Assembly: GCA_027532905.1 (NCBI GenBank)
Contig: JAPZUA010000001.1
Location: 335,565 to 399,564 of the forward strand
Length of the DNA stretch: 64,000 bases
Direction of reading: 5' to 3'
Origin: Magnetospirillum sp.
GTDB lineage: Bacteria; Pseudomonadota; Alphaproteobacteria; CACIAM-22H2
The notes under the pieces were generated by a model, which worked only from the letters and a program-made list of their open reading frames with translations, was not told the origin of the DNA and ran no database searches. The position numbers and the translations under genes are program-made. Positions 25,971 to 35,122 of the stretch are shown here, piece after piece; position 1 is the first letter of the stretch, and each line of letters begins with the position of its first letter.

Positions 25971-26578
25971 CGCTGCGCGATCCGCGCCGCAGCTCGCCCG
26001 CCGCCTTGCGCAACCGCGAACCCATCCTGGCGGCGCTGCAACGGCATCTGCCGCAGAAATCCGGACGCGTGCTCGAGATCGCGTCGGGTACCGGCGAGCA
26101 TGCAGTCTTCATGGCGCAAAAACTGCCGCATCTCGTCTGGCAGCCGAGCGATCCCGATGCGGCGAACCGCGATTCGATCGCCGCCTATAGCGAAGACAGC
26201 GGCCTCGCCAATCTCATGGCGCCCATTGATCTCGACACCACACAAGCCATCTGGCCTGTGGCGGCGTGCGATGCGATCTTCTGCGCCAACATGGTCCATA
26301 TCGCGCCGTGGCAGGCGACATTGGGACTGCTGGCGGGGGCCAAGCGCACGCTGGCGCCAAGTGGCGTACTTGTGCTCTACGGCCCCTTTATCGAAGACGG
26401 CGTGCCGACGGCCGCCTCCAATCTTGCGTTCGACGCCGATTTGCGCGCGCGCAATTCGGCTTGGGGTCTTCGCCGCGTTGCCGAAATTGCGGCGGCCGCC
26501 GCAGGGTTCGATGCCCCGCAGCGCGTTGCGATGCCCGCCAACAATCTATGCCTGGTCTTCGTCCAGAACGGGCTTTAG
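25967..26578 (+). CDS. DUF938 family SAM-dependent methyltransferase-like protein
   Basis: The product has 203 residues and its ATG overlaps the kinase stop (ATGA). The SAM-binding loop is RVLEIASGTGEHAVFMA, and WQPSDPD, FCANMVHIAPW and LYGPF are the characteristic DUF938 segments. The family has the class I methyltransferase fold, but its substrate is not established. The last 33 bases overlap, on the opposite strand, the end of the transglutaminase gene. Confidence 0.8.
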   Translation: MTLRDPRRSSPAALRNREPILAALQRHLPQKSGRVLEIASGTGEHAVFMAQKLPHLVWQPSDPDAANRDSIAAYSEDSGLANLMAPIDLDTTQAIWPVAACDAIFCANMVHIAPWQATLGLLAGAKRTLAPSGVLVLYGPFIEDGVPTAASNLAFDADLRARNSAWGLRRVAEIAAAAAGFDAPQRVAMPANNLCLVFVQNGL

Positions 26579-27436
26579 ATCGACCGACACGTCGAGCCGG
26601 TGCGCGCCCCCGCCCAGAATGACGCCGCGAATGGGGGCGATGTCGCCGTAGTCGCGGCCCCAACCGAGCACCACATGCTCCTCGCCGACCACGAGATCGT
26701 TGGTCGGGTCGAGATCGATCCAGCCCGCCCCCGGCACGAAGGCCGAGATCCAGGCGTGGCTCGCGTCGGCTCCTTGGCGGCGGATCTGCCCTTGCGGCGC
26801 GTAGGTGCGGATGTAGCCCGACACGTAGCGCGCCGCGAGCCCCATCGCGCGCACGCCCGCTATCATCGCATGCGCAAAATCCTGGCATACGCCGCGGCGC
26901 ATCTGCATGACGTCGGCGACCGGTGTCGCCACATTGGTCGCGCGCGGATCGAACGTAAAATCGTTGCGGATGCGCTTGTTGAGATCGAGCAGGCACGCGA
27001 GCAGCGGCGCACCCGGCTGGAACGAAGCGGCCGCATAGTCGCGCACGGCATCGTCGATGGCGGCCATGGGCGACGCGCGCACGAATTCGACCGCCTGCGT
27101 TTCGACCGGCAGGCCGCCGCCGTCGAGTGCGTCGCGCACCGTCTCCCACGCCGGGGTCGCGTCCGCGTCGGGCACGGGCGCCGCGCGCACTTCGACGAGC
27201 GCGCGCGCATCGACGACGAGTTCGGCGTGCGGCTCCTCGAGCGACATGTGGGTGACGGCATTGCCGAAATAGTCGATGCCGTCCTGCACGCGCACGGGGG
27301 CGGGCGTGACGATCGTGCCGGCGCGCAGAATGCGCTGGGTCGGCAAAGCGCGCGGCAGCACGCGCATCACGTGGTACGAAAGATCGACGGGTTCTTCGTA
27401 GCGGTAGGTGGTGCGGTGCACGACGTCGTAGATCAT
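26546..27436 (-). CDS. transglutaminase-like protein (short member of the ATP-grasp cluster)
   Basis: The product has 296 residues. A Bact_transglu_N domain (about 1-80, IYDVVHRTTYRYEEPV) precedes a papain-like transglutaminase core. The catalytic triad is visible as Cys184 (RRGVCQDFAHA), His228 (ADASHAWISAF) and Asp243 (IDLDPTNDL). The family is thought to cleave or transfer amide bonds. It is the last gene of a minus-strand operon with the ATP-grasp/alpha-E and DUF2126 genes. The ATG overlaps the stop of a 10-codon mini-ORF created by a tandem duplication, so coupled translation is likely. Confidence 0.88.
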   Translation of the reverse strand: MIYDVVHRTTYRYEEPVDLSYHVMRVLPRALPTQRILRAGTIVTPAPVRVQDGIDYFGNAVTHMSLEEPHAELVVDARALVEVRAAPVPDADATPAWETVRDALDGGGLPVETQAVEFVRASPMAAIDDAVRDYAAASFQPGAPLLACLLDLNKRIRNDFTFDPRATNVATPVADVMQMRRGVCQDFAHAMIAGVRAMGLAARYVSGYIRTYAPQGQIRRQGADASHAWISAFVPGAGWIDLDPTNDLVVGEEHVVLGWGRDYGDIAPIRGVILGGGAHRLDVSVDLKPVLDEDQA

Positions 27437-27482
27437 GGGCGCGGCTCCGCCGCTTGGGAGATCATGGGCGCGGCTCCGCCGC
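27430..27482. repeat. 24-bp tandem duplication across an ATGA gene junction
   Basis: Two identical 24-base copies (27430-27453 and 27459-27482) are separated by TTGGG. On the minus strand each copy encodes the ...AAEPRP end plus an ATGATC start. The duplication places a mini-ORF (27465 down to 27433, reading MISQAAEPRP) between the ATP-grasp gene and the transglutaminase gene, with ATGA overlaps on both sides. Confidence 0.85.
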
Positions 27483-30011
27483 AGGGCCGATCTCGTAGCC
27501 GATCGACTGGGCGGTTTTGACGTGGCTGAAATAGGCGCGCGTGATCGCTTCTGAAAGATCGGAGAGCCGCGCGCGCGTGTCGCCGAGCAGAGCTTCGAGG
27601 GCTGCCATTGCCGCACGGTCGAAAGTGGAGCCCACGCGCTCGACGTCGAAAAGTTCGATGCCCGCGAGGACCGCGCGCGCGATGCGCTGCTCGGGCTGGG
27701 AATAGGCGCGCACGTCGCGCTGCACGAGTTCGCACAGATGCGTTTCGATCTGGCGCAGCTGGTAGGCGATCGCGCGCGGGTTCGTCTCGTCGCACAGCAC
27801 GAGATCGAGCACGGGGGCGGGCTGCACTGCCGCCATGTAGCGCGTGCGGTAGGTGATGGCACTGTCGCTCACTTCGAGCAGCAGCCGCAGCCATGGCTCG
27901 GCCCCCTGGCCCGATGCCGCAAAAACGTCGTGCACGACCGACACGCCGTGCGAGGCGCGCTCGATGCGCTGGCCGAGATCGAGGAAGCGCCAGCCCGAGC
28001 CGTGCGTCATGTTTTCGGCCGCCATGCCATGGAAGGCGGCGCACACGCCGATCGTGTAGTCCATGCCTTCGAGCAGCCGGTCGAGATCGCCCGGCTGGCT
28101 TTCGAAGCGCAGGCGCGCGTCGCGCATCTGCTCGTTGACGACGTTCCACATGTCGGCCGACAGCCGGTCGCGCACGGTGGGGGCGATACGCTGCAAGGCT
28201 TGGAACAGATGTGAGAGGCCCCCCTCGGGCCCGCACGCATGGCCGAGCGCTTCGGCCATCGCCCGCCCGTCGGGCAGGCCGCCGATCGGCCGCTCGATGA
28301 GGCCGCGCGCCGCGAGCATGCCCGCCAGTACCTGGAACTCGGCGATTTCGCGCGCCGAACTGCCGCCGGCGGGCGCGCGCATCAGACACGCGCGCATCAG
28401 GCGGGCGGCGTTGTCCAAGCGCTCGGTGTAGCGGCCGAGCCAGAACAGATTGTCGGCAAGCCGACTCTGCAGCTCGCCCGCCGAGCGGCGCAACGGCTCG
28501 CGCACGGCCGAGGCGCGCGGCCGCACCACGATGGGCGCATGCTCGTGCTGGATGATCCAGGTGTCTTTGGCGGCCCCGCCGCGCTGCATCGAAATGTCGA
28601 AGCCGTTGTCGTCGGCGGCCACGCGCGTCATCGCACCGGGCATCGGCACATAGCCGCCTTCGTGGCGGATGAGAAAACAGCGCATCAAGAGCGGGCGCGG
28701 TACGAGGCCGTTCTGCGTCCACACCGGCATCGCCGATTTGTGCATGCGCGCTTGCGCCACGTAGCGATGGGGGGCTGCGCGCAGCCGCTCAAGCAAATGG
28801 CGGCGGCGCGGGGCGTCGAGCTGGGCGCCGACGACCGAGGCTTCGAGCATGTCGCCCGCAAAACACGGGCGGATCACGTAGTCGTCGAGCCGTCCGGCGA
28901 CTTCTTCGAACACGGCGCGCTGGCCGAGCCACCAGGTCTCCACCGACGGCATCAGCATCTCTTCGCCGAGCAGATGTTTGGCAAGGCCGGGCAGGAACGG
29001 CATCATCGCCGGCGTCTCAACGACACCGGCACCGAGCGCGTTGGCGATCGTGACGTTGCCGGCACGCACCGCATCGACAAGCCCGGCAACGCCGATCGCC
29101 GATTCCGGACGCAGCTCGACCGGATCGCAATAATCCTCGTCGAGGCGGCGCAAAACGACATCGACCTGCTGCAGACCGCCCAGCGTCTTTAGATAAAGCT
29201 TGGCGTTGCGCACGGTGAGGTCCGCCCCTTCGGCCAGCGTGAGGCCGAGTTGGCGGGCGAGATACACGTGCTCGAAATAGGTTTCGCTGTAGGGTCCGGG
29301 TGTCAGCAGCACGATGCGCGGATTTTCGCGCGCACGCGGGGCGAGCTGTGCCAAAGCCGTCTGCCACAATTCGAAGAAGGGTGTGAGCCTGCGCACATTG
29401 GCCGACTGGAAAAACTCCGGCAGCGTGCGCATCAGCACGTTGCGGTTTTCGAGCGCGTAGCCCGCCCCCGATGGGGCATTGACGCGGTCCGCGCACACGC
29501 GCCAGCGCCCGTCGCGCCCGCGTGCGATGTCGGCGGCATAGAAATGCAGATAGGGTGCGCCGTTGGCGGGCTTGACGCCGTGACAGGCACGCAGGAACGC
29601 CGGGTTGGCCTGCACGAGAGCCGGCGGCATCAACCGCTCGCGGATCAGGCTTTGCGCACCATAGACGTCGGCGATGATGCGCTCGAGCAGCGTGGCGCGC
29701 TGCACGAGACCTTTTTCGATGTCGCGCCATTCCTCGGCCGGCACGGGCAGCGGAATGAGATCGAACTGCCACGGGCGCTGCGGCTGGCGCGATTCGGCGA
29801 ACACATTGTAGGTCACGCCGTTTTCGTCGTACTGGCGGCGCGCGCGTTCCATGCGCTCGGCCATCGCACCGGGGGCAAGCGTGCGCAAGGCGCCCATGAG
29901 GGCTTGCCAATGGCTGCGAATCTGCCCGGCCCCGGTGACCATCTCGTCGAAGGGCGGAGCAGACGCGTCCGCATCGGACGGTGCGGCACGATTGAGACGT
30001 AGGTCTTCCAT
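27462..30011 (-). CDS. circularly permuted ATP-grasp / alpha-E domain fusion protein
   Basis: The product has 849 residues. The N-terminal half (about 60-500) is a circularly permuted ATP-grasp ligase (DUF404/DUF407, COG2308): YDENGVTYNVF, GRWRVCADRVNAPSGAGYALENR and YVIRPCFAGDM are typical. The C-terminal part (about 510-840) is an alpha-E helical domain (DUF403, COG2307) starting SRLADNLFWLGRYTERLDNAARL. In many genomes the two halves are separate genes, so this is a natural fusion. ATP-grasp enzymes of this group are predicted to make amide (peptide) bonds; with the flanking transglutaminases they are proposed to form or process a peptide or peptide tag. The substrate is unknown. It starts 26 bases after the DUF2126 gene. 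Confidence 0.88.
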   Translation of the reverse strand: MEDLRLNRAAPSDADASAPPFDEMVTGAGQIRSHWQALMGALRTLAPGAMAERMERARRQYDENGVTYNVFAESRQPQRPWQFDLIPLPVPAEEWRDIEKGLVQRATLLERIIADVYGAQSLIRERLMPPALVQANPAFLRACHGVKPANGAPYLHFYAADIARGRDGRWRVCADRVNAPSGAGYALENRNVLMRTLPEFFQSANVRRLTPFFELWQTALAQLAPRARENPRIVLLTPGPYSETYFEHVYLARQLGLTLAEGADLTVRNAKLYLKTLGGLQQVDVVLRRLDEDYCDPVELRPESAIGVAGLVDAVRAGNVTIANALGAGVVETPAMMPFLPGLAKHLLGEEMLMPSVETWWLGQRAVFEEVAGRLDDYVIRPCFAGDMLEASVVGAQLDAPRRRHLLERLRAAPHRYVAQARMHKSAMPVWTQNGLVPRPLLMRCFLIRHEGGYVPMPGAMTRVAADDNGFDISMQRGGAAKDTWIIQHEHAPIVVRPRASAVREPLRRSAGELQSRLADNLFWLGRYTERLDNAARLMRACLMRAPAGGSSAREIAEFQVLAGMLAARGLIERPIGGLPDGRAMAEALGHACGPEGGLSHLFQALQRIAPTVRDRLSADMWNVVNEQMRDARLRFESQPGDLDRLLEGMDYTIGVCAAFHGMAAENMTHGSGWRFLDLGQRIERASHGVSVVHDVFAASGQGAEPWLRLLLEVSDSAITYRTRYMAAVQPAPVLDLVLCDETNPRAIAYQLRQIETHLCELVQRDVRAYSQPEQRIARAVLAGIELFDVERVGSTFDRAAMAALEALLGDTRARLSDLSEAITRAYFSHVKTAQSIGYEIGPAAEPRP

Positions 30012-30037
30012 GCGCGCCTTGGCGGGACTCCGTCGGT

Positions 30038-33000
30038 TCAGCTCAAGCTTGGCGGGGACGTGCGGCGCAGGTCAAGCGTGAGCGGGAAATCCGGATCAAC
30101 GGTCGGGACTTGCGGTATCAGAGAACCTGGCGAATGTCCGATCCCGAAGAACCGGGTGCGGCGGCGCGCTTCGGCCTCGTTGGCGTTGACCGGGAAGCGG
30201 TCGTAGTTGCGCCCGCCCGGATGCGCCACGTGATAAGTGCAGCCGCCGATCGAGCGCTTGCTCCAGCTATCCACGAGATCGAACACGAGCGGGGCATGCA
30301 CGCCGACGGTCGGATGCAGGGCCGAGGCCGGATCCCACGCGCGGAAGCGCACACCGGCCACATACTCGCCCTCGACGCCGGTCGGATGCAAAGGAACCCG
30401 CACGCCGTTGCAGGCGAGCACATGGCGCTGATCGACGAGATTGCGCACGCGCACCTGCAGCCGCTCGAGCGAGCTGTCGACATAGCGCACGGTGCCGCCG
30501 GCCCCCGCCTCTTCGCCCAGCACGTGCCAGGGCTCGAGCGCATGGCGCAGTTCGAGATCCACGCCGCGATAGGCCGCACTGCCGAGCTTGGGAAAGCGGA
30601 ACTCCCAATGCGGATCGAACCAATTGTCTTCGAACGCGTAACCCGCTTCGCGCAGCGTCTGCAGCACGTCGCCCATGTCTTCGGCGACGAAATGCGGCAG
30701 CATGAATTTGTCGTGCACGGTGTTGCCCCAGCGCACGAGCTTGTGCGTGTAGGGCTGCTCCCAGAAATGCGCGACGAGGCTGCGCAGCAGGAGCTGCTGC
30801 ACGAGACTCATGCGTGCATGGGGCGGCATTTCGAAGGCGCGCAGTTCCACAAGCCCGCGTCGGCCGCCGGCATTGTCCGGCGAAAAGAGCTTGTCGATGC
30901 AGAACTCGGTGCGGTGCGTGTTGCCGGTCACGTCGACGAGCACGTTGCGCAGGATGCGGTCCACGAGCCACGGCGCAATGCCGGCTGTTTCCTTGGTCGG
31001 CAGCTGCGAGAGGGCGAGCTCAAGCTCGTGCACCTGGTCTTTGCGCGCCTCGTCGATGCGCGGATGCTGCGAGGTGGGGCCGATGAAGAGGCCTGAGAAC
31101 AGATACGAGAGCGCCGGATGGTTGTGCCAGAAGCGCAACATCGAGCCCAGCAAATCGGGCCTGCGCAGCCACGGCGATTGCGAGGGCGTCTGGCCGCCGA
31201 GCACAAAATGATTGCCCCCGCCGGTGCCGACATGGCGGCCGTCGAGCATGAATTTCTCGCTTCCGAGCCGCGTCTGGCGCGCTTCTTCGTAGAGCGAAAC
31301 CGTGCGGTCGACGAGCTCGCCCCAGTGTTCGGCCGGATGCACATTGACTTCGATCACGCCCGGATCGGGTGTGACCGAGAAATGGGCGACGCGCGGATCG
31401 CTCGGCGGCGGATAGCCTTCGATGAGGATCGGCTGGGCGAGATCCTTGGCCGTATCTTCGATATGCGCCACGAGATCGAGATAGTCTTCGATCGTGGGAA
31501 CTGGCGGCAAAAACACATGCAGCAAACCGTCGCGCGGTTCGACGCACAAGGCCGTGCGCACCATGCCGCTTGCCGATTGCTGCGGGCGCAGGCTCGAGCG
31601 CTCGCGTTTGCGCAGATCTTCGATCGCTTGGCGATCGGGCATCGGCTGGCCCTGCGGCCCAATACCCGTGCCAGTACGCGTGTTCGCCGCGGCACCGCCC
31701 ACCTGCAAGGCGCGCTCGCGCGGATCGCGCTTGGGCAAGGGCGGCAGCGCTTCGAACGGGTCGCGCTCCCAATGGTAGGGATAGTCGCCGGGCGCCGACC
31801 ACGGCAGAGAGTCAAGCGGCAGACGCAAGCCCATCGGCGAATCGCCGGGGACCAAAAACATGTGCTGCGGCCGCACGAACCAGAAGCCGCTCGACCATTT
31901 GCGCGGGCCGCCTTGCCAGCCGCGCGTGATCGGCAAGGCCATGCCGACCGGGCTGTCCAGCCCTTGTTCGAAGACGCGCGCCAGCCGCGCGCGCTCTTCG
32001 GCGTCTTTGAGGTTCGATTTGAGCGGATCGACATTCACCGGCAGGCGCTGCTCGCGCCACAGATAGTACCAAGCGTCTTCGTAAGCACGCTGAGCAAAGA
32101 TCGGCGGAATGCCCAAGCGTTCGCACAGGCGCTGAGCGAAACGCTCGGCATGGTCGAAGCCGACATTGGTCTTCAACGAATCGTCGGCCTGCAAGGCGGG
32201 ATCGCGCCAAATCGGCTCGCCATCCTTGCGCCAGAAACAGCCCAGCGCCCAGCGCGGCAATTGCTCGCCCGGATACCATTTGCCCTGGCCGTAATGCAGC
32301 AAAGCGCCCGGCGACCAGATCTTGCGCAAGCGCTTCAAGAGCTGGCCCGCAAGCCGCCGCTTGGTGGGGCCGAGGGCGGCCGTGTTCCATTCGGCCCCTT
32401 CCATGTCGTCGATCGACACGAAGGTGGGCTCGCCGCCCATCGTGAGGCGTACGTCGCCGCGCGTCAGATGCGTGTCGACATGGTGGCCGAGCGCTTCGAT
32501 GCGCGCCCACGCGGCTTCGTCGTAGGGTTTGGTCGTGCGCGCGGATTCCGCAATGCGCGTGACCTTCATTTCGTGCCCGAATTCGACCTCGGCCTTTTCG
32601 ATGAGGCCTTCGACGGGGGCCGCCGATTGCGGGGCAGGCGTGGCCGCGAGCGGAATATGGCCCTCGCCCGTCATCAGGCCCGACGTCGGATCGAAACCGA
32701 TCCAACCGGCACCGGGCAGATAGACCTCCGTCCACGCATGCAGATCGGTGAAATCGATCTCGGTGCCCGACGGCCCGTCGAGCGCCTTCTGGTCGGCCAC
32801 AAGCTGGATCAGATAGCCCGACACGAAGCGTGCGGCCAACCCGAGATGGCGCAGGATCTGCACGAACAGCCAACCTGTGTCGCGGCACGAGCCCTTGGCG
32901 CGCGTGAGCGTCGTTTCGCAATCCTGCACGCCGGGCTCGAGGCGGATAATGTAGCCGATATCCTTCTGCAAGCGCTGGTTGAGGGCGACCAGGAAGTCGA

Positions 33001-33424
33001 TCGTGACGGCCTCTTCGCGCGGCACCTTGGCGAGCCACTGCGCCAGCATGGGCCCGGCCTTGTCGGGCTTCATGAACGGGGCGAGATCGTCGAGCAGCCC
33101 GTCTTCGTACTTGAACGGAAATTTCTGCGCGTAAGGCTCGAGGAAAAAATCGAACGGATTCTGCACCGCCATGTCGGCGACGAGATCGACATCGACCGTG
33201 AAATGGTCGGTCTTTTCCGGGAACACGAGGCGTGCCAGCCAATTGCCGTGCGGATCTTGCTGCCAATTGAGGAAATGCGGCTCGGGCGAGATTTTCAGCG
33301 AATAGGCAAGCACCGGCGTGCGGCTGTGCGGCGCTGGGCGCAGGCGCACCACTTGGGGCCCAAGGGCGATCAGGCGATCGTATTTGTAGGCCGTGCGGTG
33401 GTGCAGTGCCACGTTCAGCGTCAT
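30038..33424 (-). CDS. large transglutaminase with DUF2126 domain
   Basis: This is a 1128-residue two-part protein. Residues 1-260 are a transglutaminase: N-terminal domain (ALHHRTAYKYDRLI) and core with Cys180 (AKGSCRDTGWLF), His229 (DLHAWTEVYLP) and Asp245 (IGFDPTSGL). The rest (about 320-1115) is a DUF2126 region (LTMGGEPTFVSIDDMEGAEWN, GKWYPGEQLPRWALGCFWR, EVNVHPAEHWGELV, GGGNHFVLGG). This segment has a glutamine-synthetase-like (amidoligase-type) character in published comparative analyses; that assignment is from memory. It heads the three-gene minus-strand operon and is divergent from the MFS gene. Confidence 0.88.
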   Translation of the reverse strand: MTLNVALHHRTAYKYDRLIALGPQVVRLRPAPHSRTPVLAYSLKISPEPHFLNWQQDPHGNWLARLVFPEKTDHFTVDVDLVADMAVQNPFDFFLEPYAQKFPFKYEDGLLDDLAPFMKPDKAGPMLAQWLAKVPREEAVTIDFLVALNQRLQKDIGYIIRLEPGVQDCETTLTRAKGSCRDTGWLFVQILRHLGLAARFVSGYLIQLVADQKALDGPSGTEIDFTDLHAWTEVYLPGAGWIGFDPTSGLMTGEGHIPLAATPAPQSAAPVEGLIEKAEVEFGHEMKVTRIAESARTTKPYDEAAWARIEALGHHVDTHLTRGDVRLTMGGEPTFVSIDDMEGAEWNTAALGPTKRRLAGQLLKRLRKIWSPGALLHYGQGKWYPGEQLPRWALGCFWRKDGEPIWRDPALQADDSLKTNVGFDHAERFAQRLCERLGIPPIFAQRAYEDAWYYLWREQRLPVNVDPLKSNLKDAEERARLARVFEQGLDSPVGMALPITRGWQGGPRKWSSGFWFVRPQHMFLVPGDSPMGLRLPLDSLPWSAPGDYPYHWERDPFEALPPLPKRDPRERALQVGGAAANTRTGTGIGPQGQPMPDRQAIEDLRKRERSSLRPQQSASGMVRTALCVEPRDGLLHVFLPPVPTIEDYLDLVAHIEDTAKDLAQPILIEGYPPPSDPRVAHFSVTPDPGVIEVNVHPAEHWGELVDRTVSLYEEARQTRLGSEKFMLDGRHVGTGGGNHFVLGGQTPSQSPWLRRPDLLGSMLRFWHNHPALSYLFSGLFIGPTSQHPRIDEARKDQVHELELALSQLPTKETAGIAPWLVDRILRNVLVDVTGNTHRTEFCIDKLFSPDNAGGRRGLVELRAFEMPPHARMSLVQQLLLRSLVAHFWEQPYTHKLVRWGNTVHDKFMLPHFVAEDMGDVLQTLREAGYAFEDNWFDPHWEFRFPKLGSAAYRGVDLELRHALEPWHVLGEEAGAGGTVRYVDSSLERLQVRVRNLVDQRHVLACNGVRVPLHPTGVEGEYVAGVRFRAWDPASALHPTVGVHAPLVFDLVDSWSKRSIGGCTYHVAHPGGRNYDRFPVNANEAEARRRTRFFGIGHSPGSLIPQVPTVDPDFPLTLDLRRTSPPSLS

Positions 33425-33531
33425 GGGCGGGGATTACCTACGGCAGGGGAAAAAGACAGGACAAAAGACGGCGCAAAATGCGCCGGATTGCGGCGTGTTG
33501 CAAGGGAGTGCAAGCCGCACGCCAGCTTGCT

Positions 33532-34776
33532 ATGGTCGCGCTCATCGTGACAGCCACACCGCCGCCCGCTCCACCTTTGGCCCCGACCGCTCGTCCGCCC
33601 CTGTGGCTGCTGATCGCGATCAGCAGCTGCGCGCCGTTCGCCCTCAACGTGTTCATCCCATCGCTGCCGCGGCTCGCCGAGGCGTTCCAATCGGACTACG
33701 GTACGGCGCAGCTTGCTTTGACGCTGTTTCTCGTTGGAATTGCGCTGGGCCAGCCGATCTACGGGCCGCTCTCCGACTGCTATGGCCGCCGCCCGGTGCT
33801 GCTCGGCGGCCTGGTGATCGGTTTGTTTGGCAGCATCCTTTGCCTCGTTGCCCCAACCATCGAAATTCTGCTCGTCGGGCGCTTCCTGCAAGCTTTCGGC
33901 GGCTGCGTTGGCCTCGTGCTTTCGCGTGCCATGGTACGCGATCTGTTCGCGCGCGACCGTGCGGCCAGCGAACTTGCCTATGTGACGATGGGCATGTCGC
34001 TGATGCCGATGGTGGCCCCGTCGATCGGCGGCCTGCTCGACGAGCATTTGGGCTGGCGCGCCAGCTTCGTGCTGCTCACGGCGTTCGTCGCCGTTGTGCT
34101 GCTCGGGTCTTGGGCGCGCGCTGCGGAAACCAACCATCAGCGCCAGGCACGCGTCGATTTCGGGCATCTGGCGCGCGGCTGGTCGCTGTTGGTGCGCAGC
34201 CCCGTCTTCGTCGGCTACACGCTGGCGATGTCGTTCAATACCGTCGCGTTTTTCGCGTTTCTCGCGGTTGCCCCCTATTTGATGGTCACGGTCATGGGCC
34301 GTGCCCCTTCGGAATACGGGTTCTGGTTCGCCGGCTGTGCGGCAAGCTACCTCATCGGCAATTTCGTGACCGGCCGCTACAGCCAGCGCATCGGCCTCGA
34401 CCGCATGGTGCGGGTCGGCAATGTGTGCAGTTTGGCGGGTACCGGCTTCGGGCTCGTTTGGGCGCTCGCCTTCCCGCTTGAGGTCTGGGCGCTGTTCTTG
34501 CCGATTTTCGTGGTCGGCATCGCGCATGGATTTTCGCAGCCCAATCTCATTGCAGGGGCCGTCAGCGTCGATCCAAGGCTCGCAGGCTCGGCCTCGGGCC
34601 TGCTCGGTTTCGTGCAGATGTCGCTGGGGGCGATCGCAACCTTCGTTTTAGGCCATATCCAAGACGGCACCAGCCTGCCGCTCGCAAGCCTCATGTTCGG
34701 TTGCGCGCTCGTGTCGCTCGGTAGCCATCAGCTTGCGAGCAACAGCCGCTTGAGCATTGCAAAACCAGCCGAATGA
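33532..34776 (+). CDS. Bcr/CflA-type MFS drug efflux transporter
   Basis: The 414-residue protein has twelve hydrophobic helices. The first helix carries NVFIPSLPRLAEAF (the D/N-x-Y/F-x-P-x-x-P motif of this group), followed by GPLSDCYGRRPVLLGG (motif A) and RFLQAFGGCVGLVLSRAMVRDLF (motif C region). It probably exports hydrophobic drugs or metabolites by proton antiport. ATG 33532 was chosen because it sits just before the first helix; upstream in-frame starts would overlap the divergent DUF2126 gene. Confidence 0.85.
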   Translation: MVALIVTATPPPAPPLAPTARPPLWLLIAISSCAPFALNVFIPSLPRLAEAFQSDYGTAQLALTLFLVGIALGQPIYGPLSDCYGRRPVLLGGLVIGLFGSILCLVAPTIEILLVGRFLQAFGGCVGLVLSRAMVRDLFARDRAASELAYVTMGMSLMPMVAPSIGGLLDEHLGWRASFVLLTAFVAVVLLGSWARAAETNHQRQARVDFGHLARGWSLLVRSPVFVGYTLAMSFNTVAFFAFLAVAPYLMVTVMGRAPSEYGFWFAGCAASYLIGNFVTGRYSQRIGLDRMVRVGNVCSLAGTGFGLVWALAFPLEVWALFLPIFVVGIAHGFSQPNLIAGAVSVDPRLAGSASGLLGFVQMSLGAIATFVLGHIQDGTSLPLASLMFGCALVSLGSHQLASNSRLSIAKPAE

Positions 34777-34791
34777 CCTTATTCATGGCCT

Positions 34792-35118
34792 ATGAGCACA
34801 GAAGAAAAGAAGCTGAACCTCGACGAAAAGCGGCGCCTGGAGCTGCAGCATATTCTCAATCGCTGCAGCGTGATCGCAGGCATTTTCGACACGCGCATGG
34901 ACTCGGTGAACTGCAAACAGTTCCACGCGATCCGCGAGATTATGGACATTTATTTGGCCGCCGGCATTCGGGCGATCAACAGCAATGTCGATTTTATGGA
35001 CGAGAATGTGAAGCTTAAGGACGAGGAAAAAGCGAGCCTCGACGCGATCATTCTGCGGATTTTCGGCGAACAAGAGGTCAAGCCGAACATCGAAGACGCC
35101 AAAGGCCCAAAGGCCTGA
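34792..35118 (+). CDS. small soluble helical protein of unknown function
   Basis: This is a 108-residue acidic and basic helix-rich protein (STEEKKLNLDEKRRLELQ at the start, ILRIFGEQEVKPNIED near the end). It has no signal peptide or membrane segment and I recognise no motif. It starts 15 bases after the MFS gene, so the two may share a transcript. It converges, 4 bases apart, with the secreted protein gene. Confidence 0.6.
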   Translation: MSTEEKKLNLDEKRRLELQHILNRCSVIAGIFDTRMDSVNCKQFHAIREIMDIYLAAGIRAINSNVDFMDENVKLKDEEKASLDAIILRIFGEQEVKPNIEDAKGPKA

Positions 35119-35122
35119 AAAT

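Noticed and set aside
31118-33550. An 810-codon plus-strand frame opposite the DUF2126 gene
   Set aside because: The minus strand has intact transglutaminase and DUF2126 motifs; the plus frame is compositionally odd.
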